A stretch of 64,000 nucleotides of DNA, from NCBI RefSeq assembly GCF_018873765.1, contig NC_057925.1, positions 5,343,568 through 5,407,567 on the forward strand, given 5' to 3'. The notes beneath the pieces were generated by a model. The model worked only from the letters and a program-made list of their open reading frames with translations, was not told the origin of the DNA and did not search any database. How positions within the stretch are numbered: position 1 is the stretch's first letter; each line of letters starts with the position of its first letter. A program made the position numbers and the translations under genes. The stretch comes from Telopea speciosissima. Its lineage: Eukaryota > Streptophyta > Magnoliopsida > Proteales > Proteaceae. Below are positions 24,401 through 33,189 of this stretch, piece after piece.

Positions 24401-26859
24401 TTAGGCACCCATCTTGTCCGATTGAATCGGTCTTTCTATTCTAGATGCTGAATGCCGAATATTCTCTCCTCATAAAGTATGTTTGAAATAACTGTACAAC
24501 ATGCATTCCATCTATACTATATACACTCAAACAAGGACGGGAAAACACAAAAAACTACATTATAACGATGAAGATGAAATGATTATACCTTCACACGGGA
24601 ACTCCTTGACTATCGGTGGTCCCCTAGCTCAGGTGGAGACGGATGGGCGTATCATCATTGGTTCTTCGAGTAGAGTCACGGCTCACTGAGGGTGTTTCTT
24701 ATTATTTGTACACAAACGGAATAACGGCTATGAAAGAAGATTCTTGTTACCTGTATACGGGCAGAGTAACAGCCGGATTAGGAGGAGAGCACTCATCACT
24801 CAAGTGGGATAATCGAAGGATCTATCCATGCTTTGGGAGAAACTACTCACAATCACTCAAAGTGGCCCAAAGATAGCTGAGAAATCGATTTGGAGGGTCT
24901 TCCTTGCCTATTTCTCTATGAAAATGGGGGTAGGGGGACCCTCCTATTTATAGGGGTACCCCACGGATCACGGCGCCGTAGAAGATTTTTCCACGACACC
25001 GTGGATGACGTCACTTTGGTGACGTTCGTCCTTTTCCACGGTGTCGTGGAATGCCTTTCACAGCACCGTGGTGAATTACCACAGCGCCGTGTTCTGGGCA
25101 CGACATCACCAGCGTTGTGGGCCTTTCTGGGCTAGTTTGGGCTTACTTTGTACTTCTCAAGGGGTATGGGTGCGACGTTTTCCATCTGTGTCCCGTCGTC
25201 ATCATCGCCAAGGGTGGTGGCAAAATTTCAGTGTCTACAGTAGTCTAAGACGCAGGTGAGCTCTACCCTATGCCATTCCAAACAATATTTAGAACACATA
25301 TAATTAAATTAGAAGTGCAAAACAACTTAATTAAGCATTAGGAATTAAAAAACATCAAACTATAAACATTTAATGCATTAGGCATCATATTCATAATTAT
25401 ACTTGGTTTGTTAATAATTTTTAGAAACTTCGAAAGAGACATAGATTAAACAAATACAAGTGTAACAAGTCCTAGGATCCTACTATCCTAGTAGCTAGTG
25501 CTGAAATGAGTGCCGAGCCGGATCATCAAAACGACCATGTTGTTGTTGTTGCCTTTGTCGAATCAAGCTCTACTATGATTGAATCACAAATGTTGGCCAT
25601 GACATATTATGCTGGAAGTAACACTCGAATTCATCCACAACAGCCCTAGAAATGGAATCATCAGCGTACTAGAGGTATCCTAACCTAGGGTATATATCTC
25701 CGAAACGTAAGGAACTTGAAGCTTCAATCAACAATCTCCAACCTTCAATCTTCAATCTTCAATCTCCAGCAGTTAATGTGACATTTCCCAACAAAAATGG
25801 TGAAAAGCAACTGTTTGGAGGAGTTTTCCAAACAACAAAGGCAAGGTATGCTGAGTTAGGCGAGTTTTGTCGAGTTCTGGGTCGAAAATGGGTACTTATA
25901 ACAATAGAATTGGGTCTGGTTCGACCGAAATGAACCAAAATCTCGGTTGAGATATGGTATATTTTGTATATCACCATGCATCTTGTTTGGTAGACCACGA
26001 AACCGACAAAATAGCGAGATCTCACCGAGATCTTGTACCATGCTCTCTAGCTACATTAAGAAAAACATTCTAACTAATAAGTTCCATCTATTTTAACTTG
26101 ATCTTGTGATGCAAAACTCATAAGAAATATTCTATTTCTCTAGCAGAATCCCCCGTAAAGCTGTAAAAGCCTAGTGTTACAGGGAGTAATGGATACATCA
26201 TTATAAGGGCATTCTGCGTAGCTTTTCCTATTCATAAGTAACTAAATTTGCTAACTTGAACAGATTCAGTGCTCACTTGCTGAACGCGGTCACAGGTTCA
26301 AGTCCTAGAAACAGGGGTAAGGTTGCATACATTTGACCCTCCCCAGACCCAGTTAAATGTGGGAGCCTTGTGCACTGGGTACGGCCTTTGAACAGATTCA
26401 GCACTAATGATAATGGCAGTATCAAAACTCCATACAGATCAAAACTTACTCGTAGATGTCATTCAAATTCCTCTTCAGTAGGGGGAAGAAGCTGTATAAT
26501 ACGGAGGTTCCATGATCCATTCCACCCCCAACCCCAAACACCCTTTTTTGGGGTCGGGAGGGTGAGGAAAGGGTTTAAATCCGTTAATAAAGCTCACATT
26601 CCTACATCAATTTCACAAGTACTACTACTAATTATAAAGATTGAGGCTTACCTTGTCTACCACCAGTTAGCTTCACTTGGACACCCTTGTCCACAAACTT
26701 TGCCAGGTCTAAAACTGTTTCTTTCCGGCCTGACTGAAACAACGATACGGTATGACACTAAGTAAGATAGCCTCCAAAACAACAAAATCCAACATATTGC
26801 AATATAACCAGAAAGAAAAGAAGCTCAGAAAGCGATAGAGAGAGAGGGAAATTTGCCAT
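9464..26859 (-). CDS. LSM7: LSM7, U6 snRNA-associated Sm-like protein
   Basis: Minus strand. Coding exons are 26733-26652, 19340-19269, 10333-10281 and 9553-9464 (stop at 9464-9466), each bounded by AG acceptors and GT donors. They total 297 nt plus the start codon, 99 residues, the usual plant LSM7 length. The segments join in frame: [20 protein letters not shown], then [34 protein letters not shown], and [20 protein letters not shown] ending PDGV. Both Sm signatures are present ([18 protein letters not shown] and GLIVCRGTAV). LSM7 is part of the LSM1-7 ring (decapping, P bodies) and the LSM2-8 ring (U6 snRNP). Exon 1 must end exactly after the initiator codon. Two candidates exist: ATG at 26859-26857 followed by a GC donor (GCAAAT), used here, or ACG at 27061-27059 followed by GTATAT. 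Intron 3 (about 8.9 kb) and intron 2 (about 7.3 kb) are full of transposons. The gene is certain, its start is not. Confidence 0.88.
10950..12245 (-). mobile_element. RTE-type LINE, 3' half (reverse transcriptase and C-terminus), degenerate
   Basis: Read on the minus strand it encodes recognisable RTE ORF2 pieces: [20 protein letters not shown] followed by [20 protein letters not shown] at 12230-12030 (reverse transcriptase), then a C-terminal part with [20 protein letters not shown] near 11250-11170. It ends near 10960-11100 with GGATCC...CCATTTAGTTGGG and a TTG-rich tail, the usual RTE 3' end; the tail motif occurs twice. Stops and frameshifts show it is dead. It lies in LSM7 intron 3, in the same orientation as the gene. 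Confidence 0.85.
12246..12568. mobile_element. Insert or rearranged segment inside the RTE LINE
   Basis: This stretch replaces about 270 bases of expected RTE coding sequence. At 12326 it contains aggggtgtcaataatacc followed by ccggctggcccgaacccgcc, a phrase typical of one end of hAT-type non-autonomous elements. A matching opposite end was not found. A small imperfect palindrome (ttcacttgaacaatgcc...tgttcacatgaacag) lies at about 12478-12520. Confidence 0.4.
12574..13933 (+). mobile_element. Solo LTR, TGATGCAG...CTACATTA family, copy 1
   Basis: A 1,360-bp unit starts TGATGCAG and ends CTACATTA, with perfect 5-bp target duplications CTTGG at 12569-12573 and 13934-13938. The site it entered is the RTE LINE. 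Inside are a TATA-like ttttatacaagg (about 12949), several poly-pyrimidine CCCTAA-rich stretches, and a roughly 58-bp tandem duplication at 13069-13172 (ttggtgtttgatcc...acacc). It encodes no protein. A 5-bp duplication, no terminal inverted repeat and this size fit a solo LTR. Copies 2 and 3 share the ends. Confidence 0.75.
13934..15290 (-). mobile_element. RTE-type LINE, 5' half (AP endonuclease and start of RT), degenerate
   Basis: Minus-strand reading gives the APE-like endonuclease: [70 protein letters not shown] (14830s), [19 protein letters not shown] (14700-14640) and CKVIPGE. Then comes the linker [21 protein letters not shown], ending at 13934. The coding sense resumes for a few bases (KAL) at about 12568 beyond the inserted LTR, and RT sequence resumes at 12245. 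Several stops and frameshifts. One insertion together with the 3' half. Confidence 0.85.
16223..16338. mobile_element. hAT-type MITE, CATAGTTGTC family, copy 1
   Basis: A 116-bp unit begins CATAGTTGTCTAGG and ends GTAGCAACTATG. Flanking octamers caatacag and tgatacag match at 6 of 8 bases. Related to the perfect-duplication copy at 41070. It lies in LSM7 intron 3. Confidence 0.7.
17493..18711 (+). mobile_element. Solo LTR, TGATGCAG family, copy 2 (with a SINE inside)
   Basis: Starts TGATGCAGTTAAGG and ends GCACTGCATTA, matching the TGATGCAG...CTACATTA ends of copies 1 and 3. A gtataaaagag TATA-like site lies near 17740 and a run of C at about 17811. The target duplication is not clean (aaatt versus aatcc), so the right edge is approximate. 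An Au SINE (18021-18187) is inserted in it. In LSM7 intron 3. Confidence 0.6.
18021..18187 (+). mobile_element. Au-type SINE, copy 1
   Basis: A tRNA-like 5' part (box A-like ggcgcaacagtaagg, box B-like gcaagttcaagttgg) is followed by the conserved body ending gggagcctcatgaactggg and a T run. Close to the other three SINEs here. Inserted in solo LTR copy 2. No clear target duplication. Confidence 0.85.
20483..20830 (+). mobile_element. Fragment of a gypsy-type LTR (TGTAGACACC start)
   Basis: Begins TGTAGACACCCCCATTTTGTCACC-like sequence, the start shared with the solo LTRs at 55828 and 25239. It then diverges and is cut off by the RTE fragment that follows. No right end or target duplication seen. 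Confidence 0.5.
20843..21080 (+). mobile_element. RTE LINE 3'-terminal fragment
   Basis: Reads [20 protein letters not shown], then [20 protein letters not shown] and ADWRVR, the C-terminal end of RTE ORF2. This is followed by GGATCC..., catttagttggga and a (TTG)n-like tail, a 5'-truncated insertion. Opposite in orientation to LSM7, in its intron 2 or 3 boundary region (intron 2 begins below 26652). Confidence 0.85.
21953..23220 (+). mobile_element. Solo LTR, TGATGCAG...CTACATTA family, copy 3
   Basis: A 1,268-bp unit starts TGATGCAGATCC and ends CTAGGACTACATTA, with perfect 5-bp duplications GTACT at 21948-21952 and 23221-23225. The interior has ttaagtttaagag-type AT-rich U3 sequence, then C-rich CCCTAA-rich DNA. 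It shares the ctggctcctagtaggtct segment near its 3' end with copy 1. No protein coding. In LSM7 intron 2. Confidence 0.78.
23501..23540. repeat. (GA)n/(GAAA)n microsatellite
   Basis: A GA dinucleotide run grades into GAAA repeats. A simple purine tract in LSM7 intron 2. Confidence 0.9.
24135..25239 (-). mobile_element. Gypsy-type solo LTR (TGTAGACACTG family), minus copy
   Basis: On the minus strand it starts TGTAGACACTGAAATTTTGC at 25239 and ends CGGTACTTGTA at 24135, with perfect 5-bp duplications GTAGT (24130-24134 and 25240-25244). A minus-strand TATA box TATAAATAGGAGGG lies at about 24952-24939. Upstream of it (24968-25092) are five GC-rich near-palindromes of the form CCACGGCGCCGTGG. 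Homologous to the + copy at 55828. No coding. In LSM7 intron 2. Confidence 0.78.
26270..26387 (+). mobile_element. Au-type SINE, copy 2 (truncated in the tRNA part)
   Basis: A body with box B-like ggttcaagtcc, a core ggggtaaggttgcatac, and a 3' end gggagccttgtgcactggg. It is flanked by perfect 14-bp duplications TTGAACAGATTCAG at 26256-26269 and 26388-26401, so the boundaries are exact. Antisense to LSM7, in its intron 2. Confidence 0.92.
26734..26856 (-). other. Candidate GC-AG first intron of LSM7
   Basis: If translation starts at ATG 26859-26857, the first intron runs from a GC donor (GCAAAT) to the acceptor TTTCAG before TCAGGC, 123 nt. GC-AG introns are a known minor class. The alternative is a 324-nt GT-AG intron from 27058 after an ACG codon. 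The sequence alone does not decide. Confidence 0.4.
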
Positions 26860-27061
26860 TCTGTAATAATCTCCCGGATTCCTTCAGAAAGGGGCGGCGG
26901 GGGAGAAATATTGAAATAAACAAACAAGCTTTCCTCCCTGATTTTCACATAAACACAGAACATCCAGTATCAATTAATGGATCAAACGGAAGGAATGTAA
27001 AACCCTGAGAACTCAACTGAAAACAAAAACAATACAAAGTTTTGGGCAACAAATATACCGT

Positions 27062-28714
27062 TTGATATGTAAAGGAATGATGACCGTGAGTAAGAGCAAC
27101 CGACGACGACGGTGTCTAGTAGACGCCGTTCTTTTCCCGCTTCTGCAAAGAGCAAATCCTTGTGAAATTTGACTACCAAGACTGACAGTAGACTATGTAG
27201 TCGTTGAAAACATGGGCGCGTATTGCTTTCTGAGGAAACGTTAGGTTGGCCGACTGTTAGGTTGGCCGACTGTACTTGTTCCCCCTGCTGCCTCTGGTGA
27301 CGTTCGATTTCTCCCTCTCTATGAGCTCTGTGTCACAAGGAGATGTCAAATGGGCAGGTTCGATCGGTTTAGGCTAGGGTTAACCGTTAACGTAAATGGT
27401 CTACCAAATCGGCCGATAATAGATTCGGCCCCAAGGTCCAGGATTGAACCAATTTAAAATAAAGAATAAAATTACCAAAAAAAAAAAAAGGAAAGAGAAT
27501 GTTACCTGACGGTGTACGATGCAAGGATCTTGTGCCTAGACACAGGGCCACGCGAAATGACCGTCGCACCCTTGGAGATTTCTGCCTTTGATTTCATCTC
27601 CTTTCGCACACGTTAGCACGCATCGTAGCGCTAGTTGATCTACGACCATCGTTGTGTGGTAGTCATTTCACGCGGCCATGTTTTTATGCGCAAGAGCCAC
27701 ACACTACACACGACCAGGTAAGTGTTCTGTCTCAGAATAAAATATGAACTTACCTAGCTTAAAAAACTTTTTTTCTGGAGGATGCCCTTGAGCTCATCCA
27801 GTGCCAACTCCAAGTTGTGGAGATTCTACATCGCAAATGCTAGCACTATTTGGACATTCTGGTTGTTTCTAAGGATTTTTGGGATTTCCAAGAGGTTCTA
27901 GAGGTATTCTAATGCTTAGAAATGCTTCCGTGATTGTTTATGATTTTTTGGGACTTTTTTGGATTTTTGACGGGAGAAAAAACACTACCCGATCGCATGA
28001 GACACATTGCCCCTGCACCTTGACACGGTGGTATGCGAAATAACCGTCGCACCCCTGGTCATTCCCGAGTTCCAATTTTCCCTTTTTATCTTTAAAATTG
28101 TTGGCAAAACAAAATAGAAATCGAAACTTTGCACAAAGAGGAGAGAGGGTGCTGCTCTAAGGTTGGGAGTTGTGGTTTTGAGTGTGGAACTTGTGGAAGG
28201 AGTTTCTATTATATGAAAAAATAATTTGGGGATATGGTGGGAATTTTTTAGATCTTTTTTTCTAGCTGAACCTTTTAAGTTTTTATAGACAAAACACAGA
28301 TTTTTTGTGAGATTGTTAAAATGTTTCAAAGCGGTAAAAACTCTCGTGAAATTCCCATGGCAAAGCCGAAGTGCACTCAAGTGACGAAAACGAAAGCCCA
28401 AATCATGGACCACCCTGTAGTTTTCTTCGCTCTAAATGCCCTAGCTGATCTACGACCACCCTAAACGAGTTCTGGTTTTCTATGTTGGGGTAGCTTGCTT
28501 CCACTTGTGGTGGGCGGGTGAAGGGTGCTCTTAAGGTGGCCGAGGGAGGCTGGAGCCTGGAGGTGAGGCAAATCTTATGCGGCCTCGACTTCAGCAACTA
28601 GCACAGAAAGCTTCTACTCTTTCCCAAGAATCGATGACTATTCATAGCTATTATTGACAGCCAAAAAAAGTTCGACTCAGTGCTTTATTTTCACCATTAG
28701 TATATGGATTGTTC
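27062..28714. other. Region upstream of LSM7 (5' leader, promoter and spacer)
   Basis: The part nearest 27062 probably holds the LSM7 leader and promoter on the minus strand. No ATG followed by GT is found on that strand from 26740 to 27450. 27240-27271 is a perfect 16-bp tandem duplication (gttaggttggccgact twice). Two diverged copies of a phrase with ctgatctacgacca are near 27630 and 28445. No gene recognised. Confidence 0.4.
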
Positions 28715-28963
28715 TCCAATAACCAAATACCTTTCTGTAAATACTGCTTACTTTGTGTAGTTCGTTATATGGTTCATGAGTGGGAACTTAGTTTCGTCTA
28801 GGTATGCGCCCTTGGATTGTTTGTTGAATATTCAACTCTTGTTGCAACTGCTACTGCTATTTTCTTGATCTATCCAATAGGTCAAGAAAGCTTCTCAGAT
28901 GGTATGCCTCTAGGAATTTCCGGTACTTCCAACTTCATGATTGTATTCTAGGTTGAGCACAAC
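28715..28963 (+). pseudogene. psbA: Nuclear fossil of plastid psbA (NUPT)
   Basis: The DNA matches the middle of psbA (photosystem II D1). A phrase equivalent to plastid CGTGAGTGGGAACTTAGTTTC appears at about 28777. From about 28855 the DNA gives a D1-like reading around [19 protein letters not shown] followed by FMIV and AEHN, ending at 28963. It has frameshifts (for example a one-base loss after agtttcg), stops and substitutions. The upstream edge is blurred. Plastid DNA moves often into plant nuclei. It is dead and outside any gene. Confidence 0.8.
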
Positions 28964-29819
28964 AGCCCGAGGATTTTTTTGGTATTTTAGCATTTTTATG
29001 ACTTTTTAATGATCTTTTAAATGTCAATTTTATGGCTTCATACTGTTAGATCTGTTTACGGTGCAATGAATGTGTCGAAAGTGGGTCAGGTTTGGGTCAT
29101 AAGTCAGGTCATTGTACAACCTATGGTCCAAATCCATCGCCTTTTCTTTTTCTTTTTCTTTTTTAAATCCAAATAAGTGTTGATGCTAATGACATCAACG
29201 TGGTTTGACCAGGGTCAACCATTCAACCCCCGATTAGCCAACGTTCTGAACCGTAGTTTGATATGTGATATGACCAATCTAACCAGAAATTTTTTTTTAT
29301 CATACAACTATAAATCAAATCATATTTTTCAAATTGTAAGTCTGATTTTCATAAACCACATGTCATTTCGAAGCTCATCCCGAATACTATCCAATGGAAT
29401 AGAATTTTGACACTAATTTGGCTAAAAATTAGTTAAATTTTATTTCAAGTGTGAGACCCATATGGATAAAAATCATATGAAATGATGTCCAAATTAAGCT
29501 ATTTGTGTACCATATTCAAATACTGAATTTTTATGATAAAATATATTTAAATCATGAATTTCAGACTTTCTTTAAGACTATTTATTTATTTTTCCTAGTT
29601 AAGTTATCATAGGGGTAGCTTTGGTAACTATAAAAAAATAATAAATAAATAAAAAACTAAAAAATGGGTCATCACCTTTATCCCATAATTGTCATCTCAT
29701 CATTGCCCTGAAACATACTCAAAGTGACAAACTGGGTATCTATAGCTACTACCCACAATTCTGAAAAATGTGGTTGTTTATTGTTACTGATCACTTCTGG
29801 CTAATTTTAGGTGTGAACA
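28964..29819. other. Intergenic, nothing recognised
   Basis: AT-rich DNA with a short CTTTTT-type run near 29145-29163. No coding family, inverted repeat or target duplication seen. Confidence 0.4.
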
Positions 29820-29934
29820 ACAGACTAGGCACCTACTCTGATACCACATGAAAGAAATAGACTCTGAAATTGAAAGACGAGGGTAGCAGAACTTACCTCC
29901 TCATCGAGAATCCCACCATGTTGTCAAACTGTGG
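29820..29934 (-). mobile_element. Copia LTR-retrotransposon remnant with primer-binding site
   Basis: On the minus strand TGGTATCAGAGTAGGTGCC (from 29846) resembles the initiator-tRNA-Met primer-binding site of plant copia elements. On its right, CA then TGAAAGAAATAG fits the end of a 5' LTR read in reverse. The LTR is cut off by the element at 29935. Short and worn. Confidence 0.5.
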
Positions 29935-31464
29935 GTGAAACAGGACTGGTTTTTTAAAACCCTAGCCCAACCCTGAGTCCTCTTAGTTCAACCCAACCCT
30001 GTCGGGCTTAGCCTAGCCCTTAGTTAGTAAGTTCGAAAACGGCAATTGAACGGGAACGGATACGTACGGCAATTAAACGGACTAGACGGTAATAATACTT
30101 TTAAAAAATCCGACTTCATAAAATGCATACTGTAATAATACGGTACGCTTTTAATATGGGTATAATACGACATAGACGGCAATAATTCTTTTAAAAAAAC
30201 GGACATATATTCATTATATAACATGCATTCATCACCTAATAAACAAAATAATATCATGATTTTATGAACTAAAATAAACACAATAATATAATATGCTATA
30301 TAACATCTTTAAGATTATCATTTAACATACCAAAATATCAATAATCTACAAGAAATGAATGTAGATTGTCGAAAATGAGATGAGCAAGTTGATTACCTTA
30401 TCATTAAATCTTATTCAACATTACATTTTATTATCTTGAGAACCATATATTTTATGTGTTCTTAAAGAAAAACAGAGAGAATGGATCTCCTATAAAATAG
30501 AATAGAGAATTAGAATAGAGATTGAGCCGTTTCGCCAATATCACACTGATTCATTTGCTTCACTACCACCATCAAAGTTCAAATACCGAGAGAAACAAGA
30601 GGAGAGTACAAGACTTAAGTGCCGCTTTGTTGAACGGAGATGGGGAGGATGATTGGAGATGGATGGCGGCTACTGTTGCCTGCTATGGTTGGATGTTCAA
30701 CGCAAATCGAAAGGGACGAAAGGGAAAGTGAAATCGTTTCCCTAAATTCTAATCTTTTGGGTATTTTTTTTTTAATTTAAAAAAAAAATGTATAATACGT
30801 GTATTATACGAGTACAATACTCGATCGATTAAAAACACATTTTTTTATAAAAATACGGGAAAATACAGGGACAGGAGTATTATACGTTTAAAAATTTACG
30901 CGTATTATACGCGTATTTACTAACTAAGGCCCAGCCCAGTCGGACCCTAATTGACAACGGTCGGGCCAAGTTGGGCTGTGTTGGCCCTGATTTTTGCCAA
31001 GGGCTGCGTTAACCCTGATTTTTGCTAGGGCCTGGTTGGCCCTAACTTGCCCTGCTTTTTTGCCATTTACGTCGTCCTATGCATAATAAAAAATGAGACA
31101 CATGTGATTAGGTATTGGTTTGTTTCATACTCAATTGACTATTAGACTTTTATTTGAGTTAAAAAATTTAATCCAATCTTAAAATTGTAAATATTTTCGT
31201 CCAATAGATAATAAGCCTTTTTTTTGATAAACCAATAGATAATTAGATACTAAACAAAAATTGCAAAATGTAAACAATAAATTATAAAGCATAACGTAAC
31301 GCAGGGCTGGGCTTAGCCCGAAGCCTCAATCCTGGCCCAGCCCGACCCTGATCCAAGGCCCAAAAATTTCAACCCTAACCTGCCCTCAGGGTTGGAAAAT
31401 CCCGCCCAGGCCCTGTTCGGGCTCAGGGCAGGCTCCGACCGACAGGGCCAAACTTACACCCCTA
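29935..31464. mobile_element. hAT-like non-autonomous element, GGCCC-rich, carrying a nested element
   Basis: The outer part (29935-30018 and 30929-31464) is rich in gggccaagttgggc/gcccagccc words and ends aacttacacccctatg, the reverse of the taggggtgtaagtt end of plant hAT-like MITEs. The left end is not clear. A second element (30019-30928) sits inside. Confidence 0.55.
30019..30928. mobile_element. Nested element with CTTAGTTAGTAA inverted ends
   Basis: The ends CTTAGTTAGTAA and TTACTAACTAAG are perfect inverted repeats. The flanking octamers gcctagcc and gcccagcc agree at 7 of 8, fitting an hAT target duplication. The interior has gtattatacgcgtattta words and a 69-codon frame of no known family. 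910 bp. Confidence 0.65.
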
Positions 31465-33189
31465 TGTCCAACGCCTTTAGAGCCTTTCAGTATCATTTTC
31501 AGAGTCTTTCGGGCTTCTTTTGTCTCTCAAGTGTAGAAGAGAAGACGATGGAGTTTTTTGGCTATGCAACATGAAGCTAAGACCTTCTTTTATATCACTT
31601 AACTATAATTGTTTCCATACCTCCATCAAGGTAATGCGGGTACAATTCCCACCTAATGAGGAGGTTATAGCTCTCACTTGATATGCATCCGTTATTGTAC
31701 CTTTATTTCAACATAAAGAGAGTTATGCTGATATGGCAATTTGCGCCGCATCAACCAACATTAACCACTTAGCCTTGCTATTGCCAACAATGTAGCAAGG
31801 GAGGTAAACAAGTGGGAGGACCAATGTCATAGTTTTGTAAATTTGAAAAAATAAAGACTATATTTGTAAAGTCAAAGTATGTACTTGCCACTCACATTTG
31901 ATGGCATATCCCACGCTAAACCATTGGATGCATGGGAGGGAGTGCCTCGTGATTTGTATATAGGAAGACCCACATGGTTAGAGAGAAAAGAGAGGGTGTG
32001 TGTATGAGTGTCGTACATCATTTTTTCCCATTGTAAATATAATCAACTAATTGGGTGTGTTGGCGCCACTCATTGAAAGTGAGTGCCTGAGGTTCATGTC
32101 TCGAGTTCAAGACATCCCTCTCATATCACATATTGCATGTAATGCACTCTCCACTCAAATAAGTGCGGCCCTGTAGGACTTATCTTGGCTCCTCGTAGGC
32201 TCTCTCTTGGCCTTTTCGTGGGTGGCTCTATAGTGGGTAATCTAAGCACAAAGAAATATACCACCAAAAAAAAAATTTTTTGATTGATCATGATTTTGTA
32301 AGATAAAAAAGCAAAACAAATATTGAAATTGATCAACTAAACAACCGAACCCCATCTTGTTTGACAACCAACCAACTTATAGAATTTGTTGCTTCCACGG
32401 AAAAAGAGTGAAAAAAAAAAAAACAAAACCTTTTTAGTAAAAAGAGGATATCCACTTTTTGTTGTTTGAAGCAATAAAAAGGAAAATAAAATTGAAAAAT
32501 ATGAAAAGTTTTTACGGGATATCATTCTCTAAGTGGTTTGTCTATGGAGGAACCCGAGTAGACTTAAATATTTTCCTTATGGCAACCTAGGTGGATCTCA
32601 AATTTATAGACAAATAGATCTCAAATGTCACTTACTAATGTGTAATGTTCTAGTCTTGTCAAAATTTGCCAAGTGGCAAATCTAAGATTGTGGGAAAGTA
32701 CATAGTAGTGGTCGGAGTAACCGTAGACGTGCATGGACATATTGGGAATCCATGCTAATACACATGAGGGAATCTGAGTGGATTAGACCCTAAAATTTGA
32801 CACATTGGCCAAGCCACACCATTCTCTTGATACCAATGGTCACAATTGTACTCACTCTTTTCATGTGGCAAAAGTGGATCATTTATAGTTGATTTCTTTC
32901 CAAACAGGCTGCTTTGATTTAAAATTTTCAAATACATTTTACAGAGAACAACGCCTTAAAAATTGAAATCAATTGAATTGCCAATGATCAATATTGCAGC
33001 CATAGTTTTTAAAACTATATTTAGGGAGGGGAAAATATGCTAGCTTAGGTTCATATCAATTTCAACCAAATGACTAGCGATTTAAAAAAACAAATTTTTT
33101 TGCTAAAGATTAGCGAAGGTTATGTTAAGAAAACGAGATGTACAAAATTAAAGTCTAGGCATACCCAGAATAAAATTCAAGGAAGATAC
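31465..33189. other. Intergenic, nothing recognised
   Basis: AT-rich DNA with short frames that resemble no family. Words such as tttgccaagtggcaaa (about 32660) recur near 46.53 kb, and a related tttgacatgtggccaa at 48.69 kb; these may be one worn repeat family, but boundaries cannot be drawn. Confidence 0.35.

Noticed and set aside
28715..28963. psbA as a functional plastid gene
   Set aside because: Frameshifts, stops and the nuclear setting show it is a fossil.
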